26,232 nt of DNA, taken from assembly GCA_036897485.1 (NCBI GenBank), contig JAYMTF010001114.1:1-26232 (forward strand), read 5' to 3'. The position numbers and the translations under genes are program-made. This document shows, in pieces, positions 10,101 through 19,100 of the stretch (position 1 is the first letter of the stretch; every line of letters starts with the position of its first letter). Origin of the DNA: Pelargonium nanum. Its lineage: Eukaryota > Streptophyta > Magnoliopsida > Geraniales > Geraniaceae. The notes below the pieces were generated by a model. It was not told the origin of the DNA and searched no databases. It worked only from the letters and a program-made list of their open reading frames with translations.

Positions 10101-13100
10101 TCAAATACAAAGAGAATGATGACAATGATCGTGTTGAAGCTTTTGACATACTCAATTCATTGAAGGTGATGATCTGGATATGATCTTTACACTACATACA
10201 TAAAAGAAATAGGTTTTAATAATTATTATGCATATTTCATACTTAATTGTTCTGTTATTGGGCTTGAACATATTTAGGGCGGGCAACCTATATCAATCTT
10301 ATGTTATTCCAATTTTATAGAGCTTTTAGTAGGTCATGGCTTGGACATCATTGGACTGGGATACACTAATATCTGACTCTACTTTCCAGCATCATAAATT
10401 TGATTTGAAATTAGATCATAGTTTCTAATTGATGTATACTATATTGCACTTTCTTCCACTCTCTGTTTTGCAGCTAGAGGATCCTTTACAAGTTAGTACG
10501 GTGGAACTCAAGGGGCACAAGACTCAGCCTCCGCCACGCTATTCTGAGGGGTCATTGGTATACTGATACTATTCTTTGTATTGTTATTATTTTCCTCACA
10601 TTTATTTTTTCGAAATGAATATTTAGAGCTAATTCGTAGTAAAATTCTTGACATAAAGTATTAGTTTTTTAAAATGTGGTATGACTATTAATAGCATTTC
10701 AAAAAATTTATTTACCACCAGTTCAATATTCATACACTAATCAGTGTGCCTGAATACATTTATTCTCAAAAATATTGTGTGTCATAAATATTTTTACATA
10801 TACAATGTATTTTTACTTTGCATGTTTAACTTGTAATCTCTGTAAATTTTAATTAATTTTCATTGATACTTAGCAATGTTCTGAGGCATGGCAACGCCTT
10901 ATGTTGTTTACATGTGATGATTCTCTTTCTCATCTATACATAATTATCATCCATATATATCCTTTAGCATATAATGAAGTGTTTACCATTGCTAATGAGA
11001 TTTGTGCAAAATTTTGTTAATATTTTCACAATGAAAGTCTTGATTTTGTATTCTGCGGAGCTCATCTTTGGAATTGCTAAATTGTGCGAAACTAAGAGAA
11101 GAAATATAATAATTTGACAAATATATTTTGAGTTTCAAACATTGAAAAAAACAAAGATTTAAAAAGAAGTTTAGGATAAACTTGCTACAACTATGCTTCG
11201 TATATAAATTTTGACAATTTTTCTTTTTAAATTGCTCTCCAAATGGTATCTTTGTTGTGAAATGGTGTGTTAGCAGCTTCTTAAAATCTATTCTGAACTT
11301 TGCTCTTAATTCCATAATATATAATCAACTCTTTATTTTGTCCATATATACCTTGCATTAACATTTGGATCTGCTATGCATATCATGTAAGTAATATTAA
11401 ATGGCGTAACAACATAATCTAATGCCTTTTCTTAATATCAAATTGTTATTTTCTTTTGGCTTCAGTTATATTAAGTGAAAAATTGGTTTATTTGATAAAT
11501 TATGAACTTGCTCTAACTGGTTACAGCCAGAAACTTAGGCGGCGTTTGGATTAGATTTTTGATGGGAAGGGGAATCATGGTCGTGAAATGTTGTTTGGAT
11601 CAATTAAAGTGTTGTAATGAGAATCATTTTCATTCTAATTGTTACAATTTGGTTAACAAAAATAAAAAAAATAGCTAGAAAATGAAATCGATCAAATTAT
11701 TCACATTTTAAAAATATATTTAAATAATTGTGCAAAAAAAAGTTATTTATCATTTAAAATTGATAAACGTTGCAAAAAAAAAAAAATAAAAAAAATCAAT
11801 ATATAGGATTATAATAACTAGAATTGCTTATGAGTGTGCATTTGTGAAACGGAGTTGGTAATTGTACTGCACTTGATAATTTACAGAAAAAACACTCCAA
11901 TCGGACAATTGAGCGAAAATTTATGAATTTTATTTTCCCTATTGTTTCAGATTTTTTGATTATAAATATGCATTATTTAGAAAAATTAAAATCATAATAA
12001 TATTCCTCCAGAAAATTTATATGAAATCAATTTTTTTAATCTCAATCAAGCATCCGAGCATAAAATTACGATTTTTTGAAGTTTAAGTCGTAGTATAAAA
12101 ACTGAAAGAAATAGGAATGAGAATCCCATTCCATCCATCTTAGGCGAGAATCAAATTTTATGTGGGCAAGAGAATGAGGATTGGAATCGGAATGGGAATG
12201 AGTGGGTTCTAATCCAAACACCACCAATGAGAATCTCATTCCCATTCTCCATTCCCATTCCCAAAGACCCAAACCAAAAATGCTAATCCAAACACTAACA
12301 TAATTTTTATTCTTTCTCACTCAACTATTTAATTTATGTATTTCTGTGCATGCATATATGCTTAAAATTCTATTAATCGTTGCAATGTGGCTTGTTACAG
12401 GTTAAGATGCTGGAGGAGCTTGGGATTGGGAGACCCTCAACATATGCGTCCACATTGAAAGTCTTACAGGTAAGTAGGGCTGTGCTGGAACGTTTAGAGT
12501 TACATTAATATCAAAATACGTAGATGTTTAATGCTTGATTAAAGGGCAATGAAATACTCCAACTTTCAACTGTCCTGTTTTTTTTTATCAGAACAAGTGC
12601 CCTGTTGGTGTTCTCGACTTCTCGTCTTTGATCATAGTATTGTGTTCCTGGGAATTGGAGTCATCAAATAGTTAGGATGTGTAAAATTGTAAATTAATTC
12701 TTTAGCATCTGATCTAATGATGGTAAAATCTTCATTTAATTTGTCTCTTGTTTTCTGTGCTATACTTTTAAGAATACTTAATTGAGGACAATGAGCCATG
12801 CGCCAAGGGAGCTTTTTCCCTTTCCTGATTGTAAGTGAATGGAAGAGAAAGGTTTTATCTCATGCTATCAAGCACAGTTTATATCAGGATGCACTGATCT
12901 TTCAAATATTTTGTTTTATAAAATTTTTATAATGGAAAACTAGGATGATCATTCCAGTGATATTTTAATTTAGAAAGATTTTCTCCACGATATGAACTTA
13001 TACGTGCATATATTACAGAAAACAAAAACAGGAGTAAAATGCTTTTGAAATCCATATGGATATAGGCTACACACACACATACACCCCAGGGACCTTTCTT

Positions 13101-16100
13101 GTACAATAAATAACAGGTTCCTCCCTCACTGATAAGTATTTTTGATTGTTAATGAAAAAGGAGGATCTGAGTATCATGGTGTTTCCCCTAATGTCCGGAA
13201 GGGATTTTTTGAGGATAAAATCTAACTGACAGCTGACTGCTGCTTCAGTATATTTTTCTAGAGGAAGAGAAAAAAAATGCCTTGTCTTCAAACCCAAGGC
13301 TAGGATTGTCAGAAATGATTGATTCATTCATTTATTAGCTCTCGATAGGAAAGTTCCATCTTTAATTGTAATCTTAGCCTCTTAGGGTCACCCTAGCATG
13401 GGAGCTTAGAAGTTGGAAGTTATGACTATATAAGCATACCTAAACGTGATGCTACTACTCTGAAAGTTAAATCACCTAAGGAGTTTGAATCCCTACCATG
13501 CAACAAATCTGGAAATTCTGAAATTTATATAAATTTTAGCCCTCTGCCCGTCCCAGTAAGAAACACAATAAAATTTAATCATTTTTGTTAAACATAATGC
13601 TTTTCTGAAGTTTCAATATGCTTAACATGTTTTTTCTGCTCATGTTATCCAACGTTGCTCACCTCAACCTTGGATAGTAGATTCTGGGGCTACAGATCAT
13701 TTGTGTGATAATAATGATAATATCTCTTCACCTGCATGTTTTGTTGCTTTACCTAATATTATTGTTGCTGATGGTACTAAAACTGCAGGTGTGTGAATAA
13801 GACAAGCCACACCTCTCTCCTCTTTGTGTTTAGATTCTATGTTATGTGCCCAAAAGTCCTTTTAACCTATTATCTATTAGCTGACTCACAAGAGTCCCTT
13901 CTTTCTCTTTAACATTTACACCTATAACTATAAATGTTCTTTTTAAGGATTTGGTACGGGGTGGAGTATTGGCGAAGGGCATCAGTGTATTGGCGAAGGG
14001 CATCAGTGAGAGGGTCACCACTATCTTCCTCCACTCCATTCTAGAGAAGTGTGCACTTGAATCATAAGGGTGTCCCTTGGAGACATTGCCTAAGGTTGTT
14101 TATGTGCAATGTAGAGATGATAGTGATCTCGTGAGGAAAGGTGATGAGTTGGTTATAAGAAACTCAAATGGAGAAGGGTAAACCTAAATTAACATGGAAA
14201 TAATTAGTAAGAAAAATATAATAACACACGTCTTAAAGAAGGAGATTGCATTATATAGGATGGAGTGGAGGACGATAGGAATAGAGGATCCCAACGAGTT
14301 TTATTAAATGTTACGTGTAATTGGCTTCAACTTTGTTTGTGAAATGGTTTAGTTTATTTTGTTGATGATGGTGCTCTATTATAGAAAATAAAACAACATT
14401 TCCAAATTATCTATAAAAAAGATTTTGTTTAATGGATACTTTTCTGTTGGGCTAACTGCGACAAACTTTTTTATCTTTATTTGTATTGGTTTTACAATAT
14501 TTTAATGTATTTATATGTGATATCAGGATAGAAAGTATGTGACAGTAAAAAGCCGTGTATTACATCCGGAGTTTCGTGGTCGCTTGGTATGTTATGACCT
14601 TTTCTATTGGTTTCCTTGGATTCTAAATTCAGTTGAATACTAGTTTAACTTTTTAAAACTGTATTAGCTATTCTATGTTATGTATCTTCAAGGGGTTGAA
14701 TACTAATTCATAGTTTCACACATATTTCAAAATTCCAAATTGAAGTGATAACATACAAGATGAATTTAGTTTGAAATATTTTTAGATTAATTATTGTTTT
14801 TTATATCTGCCAAGTACTTTAAAAGTGTCTGTTAATAACATAAGATGATGGCACTATATATCTAGGTGCTATAAAAAAGGTTTCTGTTGAGGGTCTGATT
14901 TGCATGCAGAATTTGTTGACATAATGACAAATTCCAGTATGTGAAAAGTTGAGAGTAAAATGAGAGTTATGATTCTTTTGTTCAAAAGGAAGATTGAGCT
15001 AGTATAGAAGCCACCTTTGAATTTTTAGTAATATTTATGAGATATAAGTCATCATTACTTGCAACAGAATAATTAAATTTTTTTTTTTCTCAATATAGTT
15101 AGAGATTTGAAAGAAATTCCACTCTAGTTGAGGACATGAGTTATTAACCCCATATTCAAAGAAATTCCACTCCAGTTGAGGGCATGAGTTAGATTTGAAA
15201 TACAAAAGATCTGAAAGAGTATTGTAACAGAATATATATCCAAGTGGCATTTTCATTCTCACATTCATATTGCTGTTTGGTTACTTGACCTCTGATGCAG
15301 TTTCCTTTGATCTTACTTTAATATGTATTTGGGTGATGTTTTAGGTGTCTGCATATCTCTCTCATCATTTTTCTGAGGTATCAGACTACAGTTTTACTGC
15401 TGATATGGAGGCTGAGGTAATGTGGTTACCACTGTTATCTTTTCGATTCAAAATTCTTTAGTTCTCTGCGTATTGACAAATAGTTTCCTCGTTAAATTAA
15501 TATCTCCTTAAGTTATTATATAAGTTGTTGCAAGTGCAGTTTCCTACTGTATCTTGTAAAATTTCTTACTTCATTGAATTAATTTTATCAATTAAACTAC
15601 AATGCATATTTATAGGCTAATTTGGCAATTTCTGTTTCTATGAGGCAAACAATAACAAATTCTTATTTAAGTACATCTTGAACATAAATTATTTCATGCA
15701 CCGTTTCAAATTTGATTCACTCTCTTGTGTTCATTGTTGATTTCTCTTCCATCTCGTACACTTTTTTCTTCAGCTTGATAACATTTCTGCTGGCTTAACT
15801 GAATGGAAAGGCCTCCTCAGTGATTATTGGACACGATTCAACTCATATTGTGCCCGTGCTAATGATGTCCCTTTTCATCAGGTACCATTTGGGTTGGATT
15901 GAAGTGAATTCCTGCATATATCGTCTCTAAAATATTGTCATGGTCATTTTTTCAAATATAAGTTTGTGAACTATTTGTATGATGATTATAGGTGGAGAAG
16001 ATGTTGGAGAAGAAATTTGGTGAAGTGGTGTTTTCTTCTCCTAATAGGGAATGTCCAAGGTATTTAAATTCTTCCATTTCCATATTCTTAGTAACTAAGA

Positions 16101-19100
16101 TAGTTTCTTTAAGATAGAAGATATATCTATTTTGATGGTACCGTCATTGAAGGTGATTTCTGCAGTCCATTCAGGTGCTCCCGACTTTCTAAGAATTTTC
16201 ACCTCCCCAATCCATCTATGTAGGAAATCCACGGTTCTCTAAATGTTGCTGCTGGTCTAATTATTTTTTCAATTGCACTTTACCTTGAACAGCCCTATTT
16301 CTCCTCTTTAAACCTTTTGTGTTCATAGGTAGTTGTTGATCTGTAAACAAAGTATGTGTTTCAGTTGTGACATAGAGCACATCATTGGTGCAACATTGCG
16401 GTGTCGTGGATTCAGGCATATTGCCTGTGCACTTAGCACAATGAGCCCTTAAATAGCCTTTGAGGGGATCTGCAGATCTCTTAGAAAGTTTGACAGTGTA
16501 CACCAACAAACTTGTACCGGTTAGCACTAGAATTTATGGTGTGGTCTCATAGTTTGTTCTTTTAAGGGATTGTTATCTCTATATTATTAGTCTTATTTAG
16601 TTTGACCTCTTCCTATGATGTGTATCTTAATACTTCTATATATTCAGTACTTAGTAAGCATTGTTCTCATAACTACCACAGTTTAATGTCGTTTGTCTTT
16701 ATCCAGTTGTACGCAGGGTACTTTGATTCTCAAATTAAGCAAGCATGGTGATGATGGCTATTTTATAGGTTGTGATCAACATCCAAATTGCAAGTAAGTA
16801 TGAAATAACAATAAAAGGATCTTTAGTTTTTCATTTTATAATATGTTGGCATGGTCTCTCTCTCTTTTTCTACACACACGCACAACACAAATGTATACTC
16901 TTAACATGTGCTATGCATACTTGACAGTTATATGTATTCTATTAAATGTTGTTGCTTCAGTGATCAAAGTGTTTGTTTATTTGTCTTTGCTCGTAACAAA
17001 GCATCCTTTAAGATTTTACACACAAACTAAAGCTTAATGATGAAGGAAAGCTCCCTGTATATATATAAAAGGAATCTAAGCCATTGGCTTACCCTAAGCC
17101 AAACCAATGAGGGGATGACACCTCATTAAATTTAATCCATACCCCCAAGTGAATTGGTGGGAGCGGAGCGACCCGCACGGATCCAAGATTTTTAATGAGG
17201 TGTCATCACCTCATTAATGGCTTAGAATCATCAATCCCTATATATATATATATATATGGTAAAAGACCCAATTTGGTCCTAAACTTTTTTTAAATTCAAA
17301 ATAGTCTCTGAATTTTTTGACCCAAAATGGTCCCCAAACTTTCGTGTTTTGACCCAATTTGGTTCATGAACTTTCAAATATTGACCCAAAATGGTCCTTA
17401 CCCTTAGAGCTTATAGCAAAAGTTCAGGGACCAAATCGGGTCAATATTTGACAATTAAGGCACTATTTTGGGTTAAAAAAAGTTTAAGGACCAAGTTGGG
17501 TCGTAAACACGAAGGTTCATGGACTATTTTGAGTTAAAAAAGAAAAGTTTGAGGACTGAATTGGGCCAAAACACGAAAGTTCAGGGATTATTTTTGGTCT
17601 TTTACCTATATATATATATATAGATATTCCTCCTAGGTTTTCCTGGCCCAGGGAAACAAATAATGTTGCGACATTCATCTGCTGATCACCCTTTTGTGCT
17701 AACTAGCAAATTCTTAGTGATATATAATGTTTCTTTTGCAGTTCTTGGGCTTCTAAATTTTTTGTGAGTGTCTACATAAGGGTTTTTCTATTACCTTGAT
17801 GAGGGATGCTGTAACTTTAACAAGTCGTTTTGGGTATTACTGCAGTTATGCTTGTAAATTAATCACAGTTTCATAACCCATGGCTCTCCCAATCCCCAAA
17901 TCATTGATTTGATTCCACATGGCTCTCCTGATCCCCAAATCATTGGCTGATTTCAACGAGAATATATTTTAATCTATTTGTCCGGGTTGATGGACAGGTA
18001 TACTACAAATAGGGATGAGGAAACTGCTGAAGTGGTGCTTGATGAGCCGAAGCTGCTAGGTTGTAAAACAGATTCTAATGAGAAGGTTTGTCGTAATTTT
18101 TCTAGTTTTCATTTTTCCGTTCATTCAACAGTGTACCTTATTGTTATTGTTTTCCGTATTGTTTTTACCGGTGTACAAATTTCCCCCTTTCAGGTCTTTT
18201 TGAAGAAAGGTCCTTATGGAATCTATGTACAGCTTGGGGAAAACAAGAAAGGATTCACACCCAAGAGGGCATCTGTACCCCAGGTAGTAAGTCAACTTGG
18301 ACATCTGTGTACTACTTCATTCTCTCTAGCAATAGAGATAGAATGCCTCAAACTCTTGACTTCTAAATTCAAGTTATGCAAAATAGAAATAATAATGGGT
18401 AAAACTCACCATTGATCTTCCAACTATACATAAATTTACATTTGATCCTCCAACTATTTTTCAAATCACCATTGATCTTTAACTATTCTATGTCAACATT
18501 TAGTGTCCCAAAATCTATTGATTTCTGAAATTTAATCGACAATTTAAGCTCCATTCGATAACATATTTTGCATCTGCACTCAATTAACGTAGGGTAAGAT
18601 ATCTTATAAAAAAAAATGTAGGGTAAGATATGTGCAAAATTTGAGATAAAACGAAAGTCAATTATTTTTTTTGTTTTTTTTTCTATCAACGGTAATGAGA
18701 TGGAATAGTACAAGGGTCAATGACGATTTTAAAAATAGTTGGAGGATCAATGGTGATATCTGAGTATGGTTGGAAGATCATTTATAACATTAACCCAATA
18801 ATAATTAGAGGTTGTGGTTGGTCCACAGTGGTGGAACAAGAAAATGATTGTATAGGGGATGAGGCTGAAATCGATTTTAAACGGGATCGTGTTGTAGATT
18901 TTTTTTTTCAAGCAGAGCAAATAAGAGAAATTTTTTAAAGCTTTATTTCTGACTTCACACGAGCTTCTTCAGCCTGTTAGTAAGAGATAAACTGGAATAT
19001 TGAATGCTCAAAATTACTACATTCAGTTTGCTCTACCAGTAAATTGTTATTAAATGAATGCTCTTGCACACATGTATTTTCTCATATCTTAGAGCACTTC

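Larger units (their letters stand above)
12470..14526 (+). other. Intron 12 (2.1 kb)
   Basis: From 12470 to about 13640 I recognise nothing. About 13650-13960 is a copia protease fossil and about 14085-14315 is an RTE-type LINE 3' fragment, both listed separately. Confidence 0.7.
16794..17997 (+). other. Intron 17 (1.2 kb) with two foldback elements
   Basis: Holds a 152-bp and a 349-bp inverted-repeat element separated by a TA run, both listed separately. Near the 3' end the phrase CATGGCTCTCC-AATCCCCAAATCATTG is repeated about 42 bp apart (around 17878-17946). Confidence 0.7.

Noticed and set aside
10992-11315. Minus-strand open frame of 107 codons in intron 11
   Set aside because: Low-complexity Phe/Lys/Leu composition and no coding signature.
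16261-16527. Minus-strand open frame of 88 codons in intron 16 with several Cys residues
   Set aside because: No recognisable family, no start or splice context, and it lies inside an intron of a well-supported gene on the other strand. Kept only as a note on a GC-richer patch.
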